Source of the DNA: JBNFVY01 sp049943335
GTDB lineage: Bacteria > Pseudomonadota > Alphaproteobacteria > Rhodobacterales > Rhodobacteraceae
NCBI RefSeq assembly: GCF_049943335.1
Contig: NZ_JBNFVY010000013.1
Span: 1-63,785 of the forward strand
Reading direction: 5' to 3'
DNA: 63,785 nt
The position numbers and the translations under genes are program-made. Shown here in pieces: positions 53,684-61,681 of this stretch (its first letter is position 1; the number at the start of each line of letters is the position of its first letter). The notes beneath the pieces were generated by a model that had not been told where the DNA came from, made no database searches, and saw only the letters and a list, made by a program, of their open reading frames with translations.

Positions 53684-54805
53684 ATGTTGTACTGGCTGAC
53701 CAACCTGTCCGACGGGGGCGACGTGTTCAACTTGTTCCGCTATATCACGTTCCGCGCAGGCGGGGCGTTTTTCACGGCGCTGATCTTCGGGTTCCTGTTT
53801 GGCCGCCCGCTGATCAACCTGTTGCGCCGCAAGCAGGGCAAGGGCCAGCCAATCCGCCAGGACGGCCCCGAAGGGCATTTCGTCAAGGCCGGCACGCCGA
53901 CCATGGGCGGGCTGCTGATCCTGTCGGCGCTGATCTCAAGTTCGCTTTTGTGGGCCCGCCTGGACAACGGCTATGTCTGGTTGGTCCTGTTCGTGACGCT
54001 GAGCTACGGGTTGATCGGGTTTGCCGACGATTATGCCAAGGTGTCCAAGGGCAACGTAGCCGGGGTGCCGGGGCGGGTGCGGATGGCGCTTGGGTTGGTC
54101 ATTGCGGCGATTGCGGGGTCCTGGGCGATGTATCTGCACGGGCTGAGCGACGTCGAATTGGTTGCACGCACAGCCGACTATGACCCGCTGGCCGGGCGGC
54201 TGGCCTTTCCCGTCTTCAAGGACGTTCTGATCAACCTGAGCTGGGTCTTTGTCCCCTTTTCCATGATCGTGATCGTCGGCGCGGCCAATGCGGTGAACCT
54301 GACCGACGGGCTGGACGGGCTGGCGATCATGCCGGTGATGATCGCGGCGGGCACCCTGGGGGTCATCGCCTATGCGGTGGGGCGGGTCGACTTTACCGAA
54401 TATCTGGATGTGCACTATGTGCCGGGCACGGGGGAAATCCTTGTCTTTACGGCCGGGCTGATCGGCGGCGGGCTGGGGTTCTTGTGGTACAACGCACCCC
54501 CCGCGGCGGTCTTCATGGGCGACACCGGGTCGCTGGCCCTTGGCGGGGCCTTGGGCGCCATCGCCGTCAGCACCAAACACGAGATCGTGCTGGCCATCGT
54601 TGGCGGGCTCTTCGTGATCGAAGCGCTCAGCGTGATCATCCAGGTGTTCTACTTCAAACGGACCGGCAAGCGCGTGTTCCTGATGGCGCCAATTCACCAT
54701 CATTTCGAAAAAAAGGGCTGGGCCGAGCCGCAGATCGTGATCCGGTTCTGGATCATTTCGCTGATCCTGGCGCTGATCGGTCTGGCAACACTGAAGCTGC
54801 GCTAA
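53684..54805 (+). CDS. mraY: Phospho-MurNAc-pentapeptide transferase (lipid I synthase)
   Basis: A 373-residue membrane enzyme with about ten helices transferring phospho-MurNAc-pentapeptide to undecaprenyl phosphate. Conserved cytoplasmic-face motifs are GTPTMGGLLIL, FADDYAK, NLTDGLDGLAI with the catalytic Asp pair region, FMGDTGSLALGG, and APIHHHFEKKGWAEPQ. It lies 11 bp after murF. About 105 bp without a gene separate it from murD. Confidence 0.96.
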   Translation: MLYWLTNLSDGGDVFNLFRYITFRAGGAFFTALIFGFLFGRPLINLLRRKQGKGQPIRQDGPEGHFVKAGTPTMGGLLILSALISSSLLWARLDNGYVWLVLFVTLSYGLIGFADDYAKVSKGNVAGVPGRVRMALGLVIAAIAGSWAMYLHGLSDVELVARTADYDPLAGRLAFPVFKDVLINLSWVFVPFSMIVIVGAANAVNLTDGLDGLAIMPVMIAAGTLGVIAYAVGRVDFTEYLDVHYVPGTGEILVFTAGLIGGGLGFLWYNAPPAAVFMGDTGSLALGGALGAIAVSTKHEIVLAIVGGLFVIEALSVIIQVFYFKRTGKRVFLMAPIHHHFEKKGWAEPQIVIRFWIISLILALIGLATLKLR

Positions 54806-54911
54806 CGCGAAGGCGGGCAACAGCGCGGCCATTCACGCAACCGGTCGCGCGGCCATTGCGCTGCGCCCTGCGGCGCGGGATAGTTGGCGCGCGCGACGCA
54901 AGGGGGCAGGC

Positions 54912-56306
54912 ATGATTCCGGTTCAGGGGTACAAGGACAAACAGGTCGCCGTTCTGGGGCTGGGCCGGTCGGGTCTGGCCACGGCGGCGGCGCTGACGGC
55001 CGGCGGGGCCACGGCGCTGTGCTGGGACGACAGCCCCGAGGCGCGCGCCCAGGCCCAGGCGCAAGGGCTGGTCATTCACGACCTGACGCGGGGCAACGCG
55101 TTTGACGATGTGGCCGCATTGATCGTATCGCCGGGCATTGCGCATCTCTATCCCGCACCCAATCCGATCATCGCGCGCGCCTGGGGCGCGGGCGTGCCGG
55201 TCGACAATGACATCGGGCTGTTCTTTCAATCGCTGGCGACCGGCGCGTGGTCTGAATTTGACCGTGCTCCGCAGGTGATCTGCGTGACCGGGTCAAACGG
55301 GAAATCGACCACCTCGGCGCTGATCCATCACGTGCTCAGCGAGGCGGGCGTTGCATCGCAGCTGGCGGGCAATATCGGAACCGGCGTGCTGGCGATCGAC
55401 CCGCCCGGCGAAGGCGGCGTGGTGGTGCTGGAACTGTCCAGTTATCAGACCGACCTGGCGCGCGCCCTGACCCCGGATGTGGCGGTGTTCACGAACCTGT
55501 CGCCCGATCATCTGGACCGGCACGGCGGGATGGGCGGGTATTTCGCGGCCAAGCGGCGGCTGTTTTCCGAAGGCGGGCCGGATCATGCGGTCATCGGGGT
55601 CGATGAAAACGAAGGCGCCTATCTGGCCAACCAGATGGTCGCATCGCCCAATGACATGCGGCTGATCCGGGTCAGCGTCGCCGGCAAGCTGACCGGGCCG
55701 GGCTGGAACGTCTTTGCCCGCAAAGGGTTCCTGAGCGAATATCGCAAGAACAAGCAGGTGGGGTCGATCGATCTGCGCGCGATTGCCGGGCTGCCCGGCA
55801 CGCACAATCATCAGAACGCCTGCGCTGCCTATGCGGCGTGCCGGGCGGTCGGGTTGGCGCCGCGCGCGATCGAAGAGGGGCTGGCCAGCTTTGCCGGGTT
55901 GCCGCACCGCTCGCAATTGGTGGCCACCCGGAACGGCGTGGCTTTTGTGAACGATTCAAAGGCGACGAATGTCGATGCGGCGGCCAAGGCGCTTGCCGCA
56001 TTCCAGCGCATTCGCTGGATCGCGGGGGGCTTGGGCAAAGACGGCGGCATCGCGGCGCTCGGCGGCGCGCTGGCCCATGTGGAAAAAGCCTATCTGATCG
56101 GCCATTCAGCGCGCGATTTCGCGCTGCAGTTGGGCGACACACCGCATGAAATCTGCGAGACGATGGAAAGGGCCGTTGCGCGCGCGGCGGCCGACGCGTT
56201 GGACGGGGAAACGGTATTGCTGGCGCCAGCCGCGGCCAGTTTCGATCAGTATCCCGACTTTGAAAAACGGGGCGAGGATTTTATCGCCCAAGTCGCGCGT
56301 CTCTAG
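54912..56306 (+). CDS. murD: UDP-MurNAc-L-Ala:D-Glu ligase
   Basis: A 464-residue Mur ligase adding D-glutamate. It has the N-terminal dinucleotide-like VAVLGLGRSGLATAAAL, P-loop VTGSNGKSTTSALIHHVL, LELSSYQTDLA, and FVNDSKATNVDAAAKALAAF with WIAGGLGKDGGI. Its stop codon (56304-56306) overlaps, tail to tail, the stop of the topoisomerase IB remnant on the other strand. Downstream the dcw order is interrupted by the TIR island before ftsW. Confidence 0.95.
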   Translation: MIPVQGYKDKQVAVLGLGRSGLATAAALTAGGATALCWDDSPEARAQAQAQGLVIHDLTRGNAFDDVAALIVSPGIAHLYPAPNPIIARAWGAGVPVDNDIGLFFQSLATGAWSEFDRAPQVICVTGSNGKSTTSALIHHVLSEAGVASQLAGNIGTGVLAIDPPGEGGVVVLELSSYQTDLARALTPDVAVFTNLSPDHLDRHGGMGGYFAAKRRLFSEGGPDHAVIGVDENEGAYLANQMVASPNDMRLIRVSVAGKLTGPGWNVFARKGFLSEYRKNKQVGSIDLRAIAGLPGTHNHQNACAAYAACRAVGLAPRAIEEGLASFAGLPHRSQLVATRNGVAFVNDSKATNVDAAAKALAAFQRIRWIAGGLGKDGGIAALGGALAHVEKAYLIGHSARDFALQLGDTPHEICETMERAVARAAADALDGETVLLAPAAASFDQYPDFEKRGEDFIAQVARL

Positions 56307-56466
56307 CTTTCGAGCAAGTCGATCAGACGGGTTTCGGCGGCGCTGAGCCCGGTGATGCGCTTGGCCGGGCGCATGTCTGATCCAGTGCCTGATCCAGTGC
56401 CTGACCGCGTGCTTGACCAAATGCCCAACCCAGCGTCGGCCCCCGTTTCGAGCGTTGTGCCGGAAC
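56303..56466 (-). pseudogene. Topoisomerase IB, C-terminal remnant
   Basis: On the minus strand a frame open from ~56466 ends with RPAKRITGLSAAETRLI then DLLES and a TAG at 56305-56303. This is the usual end of bacterial (poxvirus-type) topoisomerase IB proteins, a GLS-x-E-x2-L-x-LLE tail. No start or catalytic domain precedes it; the frame closes as the base composition drops at the TIR gene. The matching N-terminal piece lies at 57655-57738, so a single gene appears split. The upstream limit of real homology is uncertain. Confidence 0.5.
56378..56425. repeat. Degenerate 12-bp tandem repeats at the left island boundary
   Basis: TGATCCAGTGCC occurs twice exactly (56378-56389, 56390-56401), then as TGACCGCGTGCT (56402-56413) and TGACCAAATGCC (56414-56425). 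On the plus strand they read DPVP-DPVP-DRVL-DQMP in the possible N-terminal extension of the TIR ORF. On the minus strand they lie in the linker of the topoisomerase remnant. Confidence 0.75.
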
Positions 56467-56513
56467 TGGCTTGGGATTATGAAAAACCGGCACCATACGA
56501 GAGCAATTATTGC

Positions 56514-57296
56514 ATGATTTTTATTAGCCATACCCACTCTGACAAGCCGGTAGTCGAGCCGGTCGCTTTGCGTCTTCGTGAAATTTTCGGAGAGGGAAAA
56601 GTATTCTATGACTCTTGGTCGATCCAGCCAGGGGATGGGATTATCGAGAAGATGAATGATGGTCTGACCGACCCGCGGTTTGTCTTCTTTTTCGTTTCCG
56701 AAGCGAGCTTGAAAAGCAAGATGGTAGAGCTTGAATGGCAAAATGCCCTTATGAAGGCCACTAAAGGTCAATGCACGATAATCCCGGTTCGCGTTGATGG
56801 GTCGTCGATGCCAGCTCTTCTCACCCAAACGCTTTACATCGATATGTTTTCAAACGGAATTGAAGTAGCGACGCAGCAAATCATTGGCGTAATACAGGGC
56901 ACTAAGGGGTTCGAACCTGCCCATGAAAAGTTCTCCAATCTGACCTGGTCGGTGGAGGGCGACCCAACGAATGAGGTAACGGTTACGATACGCGCATCTC
57001 ACCTCATGGAGCCCAACCCTTATTTCGCGGTCCTCTTGGACAATGATGACAAGCAGGTGAACGTTAAGCTCACCAATGGCGGTCCAAGTGTTGGCGGCTA
57101 CAATCCTGGGATCGTGGTCTCGGGTCACAAAGTTAACGCTTGGGCGATTGCTCCGGTGGGTGGAGCGATCACACCAAAACACCCCCTTCAAATAACAATC
57201 ACTTCTAAGGGCGGATCTTCGATACGCCTCCGTGGGGTCATGCACAAATCAAGTGGAGACGAATACACGAGCTTTCCTCCAAGCAAGCCCTTTTGA
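56514..57296 (+). CDS. TIR-domain protein with unknown beta-rich C-terminal domain
   Basis: A 260-residue protein. Residues 1-~131 are a TIR domain: box 1 MIFISHTHSDKP, box 2 VFYDSWSIQPGDGI, then VFFFVSEASLKSKMVELEWQ, where Glu74 of ELEWQNAL sits at the position of the catalytic Glu of NADase TIRs. Residues ~141-246 form a Thr/Val/Gly-rich, probably beta-sandwich domain (NEVTVTIRASHLMEPNPYF, VVSGHKVNAWAIAP, PLQITITSKGGSSIRLRG) I do not recognise. G+C is clearly lower than the neighbours. The ATG at 56514 has GAGAG upstream; the frame is open from a GTG at 56352 but the extra residues cover the repeats. A defence NADase is the likely role; unproven. Confidence 0.85.
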   Translation: MIFISHTHSDKPVVEPVALRLREIFGEGKVFYDSWSIQPGDGIIEKMNDGLTDPRFVFFFVSEASLKSKMVELEWQNALMKATKGQCTIIPVRVDGSSMPALLTQTLYIDMFSNGIEVATQQIIGVIQGTKGFEPAHEKFSNLTWSVEGDPTNEVTVTIRASHLMEPNPYFAVLLDNDDKQVNVKLTNGGPSVGGYNPGIVVSGHKVNAWAIAPVGGAITPKHPLQITITSKGGSSIRLRGVMHKSSGDEYTSFPPSKPF

Positions 57297-57420
57297 AAGA
57301 AGTGGGGCGTCTCGATTGCTCTCATATGATACGTCAGAGTTTTCGGCCAAGGGCTTCGCGAAAACACTGCAAGCGCATGAATGCGGTTCAAGATGCGCAC
57401 GACAGGCCGTCGTTGACTGA

Positions 57421-57435
57421 CGTAGGACAACTACG
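57421..57435. repeat. Short palindrome near the transposase remnant
   Basis: CGTAG-GACAA-CTACG, a 5-bp inverted repeat, lies just beyond the 3' end of the transposase remnant. It could be part of an insertion-sequence end, but the partner end is not identified. Confidence 0.35.
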
Positions 57436-57443
57436 GTGACGCG

Positions 57444-57656
57444 TTACGAGGTTCGAATGACATCGGCGGGTTTCATCCCCGCCAACCGAGCCTCCAGCCA
57501 CCTTACGTAACCGTTCAGGTTCTTCGTTGCCGGGCCACAAAATGGCTTGATGAACTGGTGGTAGCGGGAGTGAAGCAAGTTCACGTTCTGGATGTGATAG
57601 CAGCCTGCTTTGATGCGCGACCCTGGTTTGCTACTAACCAGGACGTGTTCAATGCT
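57444..57656 (-). pseudogene. IS1595/ISXO2-like transposase, 3' remnant
   Basis: A minus-strand frame with no start codon, about 70 residues ending TAA at 57446-57444. It contains GCYHIQNVNLLHSRYHQF and KPFCGPATKNLNGYVRWLE, matching the C-terminal part of ISXO2-like transposases (HIQNVN...H...F.G.ATK.L..Y..W). The N-terminal two-thirds are missing: upstream the sequence changes to the topoisomerase IB start. It marks a mobile-element event that probably brought the TIR gene. Confidence 0.75.
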
Positions 57657-57738
57657 ACGGCTTGCAGCGACGCCGCGAAATCCCCGGGCGATCGTCGGGA
57701 TAATAGACCAGGCCAGTGGGGACGGTTGCCGGTGTCAT
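57655..57738 (-). pseudogene. Topoisomerase IB, N-terminal remnant
   Basis: ATG at 57738 on the minus strand gives a 27-residue peptide, MTPATVPTGLVYYPDDRPGI then SRRRCKP, and a stop. LVYYPDDRPGISRRR is the hallmark beginning of bacterial topoisomerase IB (L-x-Y-V-S-D-D-x-P-G-I-x-R-x-R). The frame ends where the transposase remnant begins, so the junction is near 57660. The catalytic core is absent. Confidence 0.65.
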
Positions 57739-58016
57739 GTCAGGCCCCGCGCTGCCCGGCCAGATGGTAGCCGTCGCGCTGGCGGGGGCAGGCCAGGGGG
57801 CGGCCCTGACGCGGTTTGTCCGGTTCCATTCCCCCTTGCCGCCTCGCGCGCTCAACATGGCATCCTCGTCAACTGTTGCTGGACATTGAACGCCTTGGCG
57901 CGGCCTTGGTTCCGTCCGCGCACGGGGCGCCAAAAAGCTGGCCACAGCGTGAAAATCCCGCTAGGATGCAGGTAGACCCGGAAAACCGGGCGACTGAGGC
58001 AGTTTGAGCGGTATCT
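57739..58016. other. Non-coding region before ftsW
   Basis: About 280 bp. It must hold the promoter of the lost topoisomerase gene (minus) and perhaps a promoter for ftsW, because the island may uncouple ftsW from murD. A small stem, CCCGG-AAAA-CCGGG, lies at 57977-57990. No gene is seen. Confidence 0.4.
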
Positions 58017-59183
58017 ATGACTGAGATGGTGTACGGCACGGTCCCGACGCGGGACGGCGAGCCGATTCTTCCACGCTGGTGGCGGACAATCGACAAGTGG
58101 TCGCTTTCGTGCGTGCTGCTTTTGTTCGGTGTGGGCCTGCTGCTGGGGCTGGCGGCTTCGGTGCCGCTGGCGGAAAAGAACAATCTGCCGCAGTTCTATT
58201 ACGTGCAACGACAGGCGTTTTTCGGCGGTGTCGCGCTGGTCGTGATGATCGCGACCACGATGATGTCGCCCACGCTGGTGCGCCGTCTGGGGGTGCTGGG
58301 GTTCGGGGCGGCCTTTGTGGCGCTGGCGTTCCTGCCGATCTTTGGGACCGATTTCGGCAAGGGGGCGGTGCGCTGGTACAGTTTCGGATTTGCCTCGGTG
58401 CAGCCGTCCGAGTTTCTCAAGCCCGCCTTTATCATCATGAGCGCCTGGCTGATGGCCGCCGCGCAAGAGATCAACGGCCCGCCGGGGCGGCTCTATTCCT
58501 TTTTCCTGATGTGCGCGATCGTGCTGATGCTGGCGCTGCAACCCGATTTCGGTCAGGCCAGCCTGATCCTGTTCGGCTGGGGCGTGATGTATTTCGTGGC
58601 CGGGGCGCCGATTGCGCTGTTGGTCGGGCTGGCGGGCGCTGTGGTCAGTGTCGGGGTCTTTGCCTACAACAATTCGCAGCACTTCGCGCGGCGCATCGAC
58701 GGGTTTCTGAACCCCGATATCGATCCGCGCACCCAGCTGGGCTATGCCACCAACGCAATCCAGGAAGGCGGCTTTTTGGGCGTCGGGGTTGGGGAAGGCC
58801 GTGTCAAATGGTCTCTGCCCGATGCGCATACAGACTTTATCATCGCTGTGGCGGCCGAAGAATACGGGCTGCTGCTGGTGCTGGTGATCATCATGCTGTT
58901 TGCGACCATCACGGCGCGCTCGCTCTGGCGTTTGATGCGCGAGCGTGATCCCTTCATTCGGCTGGCAGGAACGGGTCTGGCCTGCATGTTCGGTGTTCAG
59001 GCGATGATCAACATGGGCGTGGCGGTTCGGTTGTTGCCCGCCAAGGGCATGACGCTGCCATTCGTCAGCTATGGCGGGTCATCGGTGATTGCGTCGGGCA
59101 TCGCGCTTGGGATGCTGTTGGCCTTTACCCGGACGCGCCCGCAGGGTGAAATCGGCGATGTCCTGATCAACAGGGGGCGCTGA
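58017..59183 (+). CDS. ftsW: Septal peptidoglycan glycosyltransferase FtsW (SEDS)
   Basis: A 388-residue SEDS protein with about ten membrane helices polymerising septal glycan with FtsI. Conserved positions are KGAVRWYSFGFASVQPSEFLK, QPDFGQASLILFGWG, DAHTDFIIAVAAEEYG, and LPFVSYGGSSVIASGIALG. The stop overlaps the murG ATG (TGATG). Separation from murD by the TIR island is the only oddity. Confidence 0.96.
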   Translation: MTEMVYGTVPTRDGEPILPRWWRTIDKWSLSCVLLLFGVGLLLGLAASVPLAEKNNLPQFYYVQRQAFFGGVALVVMIATTMMSPTLVRRLGVLGFGAAFVALAFLPIFGTDFGKGAVRWYSFGFASVQPSEFLKPAFIIMSAWLMAAAQEINGPPGRLYSFFLMCAIVLMLALQPDFGQASLILFGWGVMYFVAGAPIALLVGLAGAVVSVGVFAYNNSQHFARRIDGFLNPDIDPRTQLGYATNAIQEGGFLGVGVGEGRVKWSLPDAHTDFIIAVAAEEYGLLLVLVIIMLFATITARSLWRLMRERDPFIRLAGTGLACMFGVQAMINMGVAVRLLPAKGMTLPFVSYGGSSVIASGIALGMLLAFTRTRPQGEIGDVLINRGR

Positions 59184-60283
59184 TGGCGCAGCCACTTCTC
59201 ATTATTGCAGCAGGGGGCACAGGGGGGCACATGTTCCCCGCCCAGGCCCTGTCCGAAGAGATGTTGCGCCGTGGCTGGCGGGTAAAACTGTCGACCGATG
59301 CGCGCGGCGCGCGTTACACGGGCGGGTTTTCGCATGCGGTACAAATCGAACAAATGTCGTCGGCCACATTTGCCCGCGGTGGCCTTTTGGCCAAAGCGGC
59401 TGTCCCTTTTCGAATATTGGGCGGGGTCGTCAGCGCGGGCTGGAAAATGCTGCGTGATCGCCCGGCGGCCGTGATCGGATTTGGCGGTTACCCGTCGATC
59501 CCGGCGCTTGGGGCGGCCACCGTGTTGCGCCTTCCGCGCGCCATTCACGAACAAAACGGCATTCTGGGCCGGGTCAACCGGGTGTTTGCCAAACGCGTGG
59601 GCCTTGTGGCTTGCGGCACCTGGCCCACAGACCTGCCCGAGGGCATCAATGGCCTGCACACCGGCAACCCGGTGCGCGGCGCGGTTCTGGCTCGCGCGGC
59701 GGCGCCCTATATCGTGCCGGGCGATTATCCTATGTCGATCGTTGTCATTGGCGGCAGCCAGGGCGCGCGGGTCCTGTCCGACACGGTGCCTGCGGCCATC
59801 GCCCAACTGCCAGAGGGCATGCGCCAGTACCTGCGCGTCGCCCATCAGGCCCGCCCCGAAGACCACGACCGCGTCGTCGCCGCCTATGGCGAGGCAGGGA
59901 TCAAAGCCGATGTGCAGCCGTTCTTTTCCGACATTCCCAAGCGCATAGCCGAAGCGCAACTGGTGATCAGCCGGTCGGGTGCGTCGTCTGTGGCCGACCT
60001 GTCGGTGATCGGGCGCCCGTCGATCCTGATCCCCTATGCGGCCGCGACGGGCGATCACCAGACGGCAAACGCGCGTGGGCTGGTGGCCGCGGGGGCGGCA
60101 ATCATGGTGCCCGAGAGCAAATTGACCCCTGCGACCCTTGCGTCTCAGATCGAAACGATATTCATGCAGCCTGACGCTGCGAACCGCATGGCCAGGGCCG
60201 CCCTGGGCGTCGGAAAACCAAACGCCGCGGTCGAACTTGCCGACCTGGTCGAAACCCTTGCCGCAAAGGACATTTCCGCATGA
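59183..60283 (+). CDS. murG: Lipid II synthase (GlcNAc transferase)
   Basis: A 366-residue GT28 enzyme adding GlcNAc to lipid I. The N-domain glycine loop is IIAAGGTGGHMFPAQALSEE and the C-domain has VVIGGSQGARVLSDTVPAAI plus ISRSGASSVADL. IHEQNGILGRVNR is a further family motif. It overlaps ftsW by 1 bp and murC by 4 bp. Confidence 0.96.
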   Translation: MAQPLLIIAAGGTGGHMFPAQALSEEMLRRGWRVKLSTDARGARYTGGFSHAVQIEQMSSATFARGGLLAKAAVPFRILGGVVSAGWKMLRDRPAAVIGFGGYPSIPALGAATVLRLPRAIHEQNGILGRVNRVFAKRVGLVACGTWPTDLPEGINGLHTGNPVRGAVLARAAAPYIVPGDYPMSIVVIGGSQGARVLSDTVPAAIAQLPEGMRQYLRVAHQARPEDHDRVVAAYGEAGIKADVQPFFSDIPKRIAEAQLVISRSGASSVADLSVIGRPSILIPYAAATGDHQTANARGLVAAGAAIMVPESKLTPATLASQIETIFMQPDAANRMARAALGVGKPNAAVELADLVETLAAKDISA

Positions 60284-61680
60284 ACGCTGCCGCCACGAAA
60301 CTGCCCACTGAAATGGGCGCCATTCACTTTGTGGGCATCGGCGGGATCGGCATGTCGGGGATTGCCGAGGTCTTGCTGAACCATGGCTATACCGTGCAGG
60401 GGTCGGATCTGAAGGCGTCGAAAATCACCGACCGGCTCAAGGAAAAGGGCGCGACGATCTACGAAGGCCAGCGCGCCGAAAATCTGGAAAACGCCGAGGT
60501 GGTGGTGATTTCCTCGGCCATCAAACCGGGCAATGCGGAACTGGATGCGGCGCGCAAGATGGGCCTGCCGGTGGTCCGCCGCGCCGAGATGCTGGCCGAG
60601 CTGATGCGCCTGCGATCGAACATCGCGGTGGCCGGCACCCATGGCAAGACGACAACCACCACCATGGTCGCCACGCTGCTGGACGCGGGCGGGATTGATC
60701 CCACGGTGATCAACGGCGGCATCATCCACGCCTATGGATCGAACGCGCGGGTGGGGCAGGGCGAATGGATGGTCGTCGAGGCCGACGAAAGCGACGGGAC
60801 GTTCAATCGTCTGCCGGCCACGATTGCCATCGTCACCAACATCGACCCCGAACATATGGAGCACTGGGGCGATTTCGATGCCCTGCGCAAAGGCTTCTAC
60901 GATTTCGTGTCGAACATTCCCTTTTATGGGCTGGCCGTGTGTTGCACCGATCACCCCGAGGTGCAGGCGCTTGTGGGCAAGATCACCGATCGGCGCGTGG
61001 TCACCTTTGGGTTCAACGCGCAGGCCGATGTGCGTGCGGTGAACCTGAGCTATAAAAAGGGCGCCGCCCATTTCGACATCGCCCTGTCCGGGGATGGGAC
61101 GGTGATCGAAGGTTGCGTCCTGCCCATGCCGGGCGATCACAATGTGTCAAACGCCTTGGCCGCTGTAGCCGTTGCGCGCCACCTGGGGATGAAGCGCGAT
61201 GAAATCCGCGACGCGCTGGCCGATTTCGGCGGCGTGAACCGGCGCTTTACCAAGGTGGGCGAAGTGAACGGCGTGACGATCATTGATGATTATGGCCACC
61301 ACCCGGTGGAAATCGCCGCCGTTCTGAAGGCCGCGCGTCAGGCCAGCGAAGGGCGCGTCATCGCCGTGCACCAGCCGCACCGCTATTCGCGCCTGCATTC
61401 GCTGTTCGAAGATTTCTGCACATGTTTCAACGAAGCTGACGTGGTCGGCATCGCCGAGGTGTTTGCAGCGGGCGAAGATCCGATCCCCGGCGCCGCGCGC
61501 GAGGATCTGATCGAAGGGTTGATCCGTCACGGTCATCGCCATGCCCGCGCCGTCGTCAGCGAAGACGACCTGGAGCGTCTGGTCCGCGAACAGGCCCGCC
61601 CGGGTGACATTGTCGTGTGCCTTGGGGCCGGGACAATCAGCGCCTGGGCCAACAACCTGCCAAAGCGTTTGGGTGGTTGA
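60280..61680 (+). CDS. murC: UDP-MurNAc:L-alanine ligase
   Basis: A 466-residue Mur ligase adding the first L-Ala. It has the N-terminal IHFVGIGGIGMSGIAEVLL, P-loop VAGTHGKTTTTTMVATLL, VVEADESDGTFNRLPATIAI, and DDYGHHPVEIAAVLKAAR with HQPHRYSRLHSLFEDF. ATGA overlap with murG. It ends 1 bp before the GTG of the permease gene. Confidence 0.96.
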   Translation: MNAAATKLPTEMGAIHFVGIGGIGMSGIAEVLLNHGYTVQGSDLKASKITDRLKEKGATIYEGQRAENLENAEVVVISSAIKPGNAELDAARKMGLPVVRRAEMLAELMRLRSNIAVAGTHGKTTTTTMVATLLDAGGIDPTVINGGIIHAYGSNARVGQGEWMVVEADESDGTFNRLPATIAIVTNIDPEHMEHWGDFDALRKGFYDFVSNIPFYGLAVCCTDHPEVQALVGKITDRRVVTFGFNAQADVRAVNLSYKKGAAHFDIALSGDGTVIEGCVLPMPGDHNVSNALAAVAVARHLGMKRDEIRDALADFGGVNRRFTKVGEVNGVTIIDDYGHHPVEIAAVLKAARQASEGRVIAVHQPHRYSRLHSLFEDFCTCFNEADVVGIAEVFAAGEDPIPGAAREDLIEGLIRHGHRHARAVVSEDDLERLVREQARPGDIVVCLGAGTISAWANNLPKRLGG

Positions 61681-61681
61681 C

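Noticed and set aside
56352..56513. Longer version of the TIR protein starting at a GTG at 56352
   Set aside because: The added ~54 residues consist largely of the DPVP-type repeat and lie opposite the topoisomerase IB remnant. TIR box 1 begins at MIFISH, and the base composition changes near there. The longer start remains possible.
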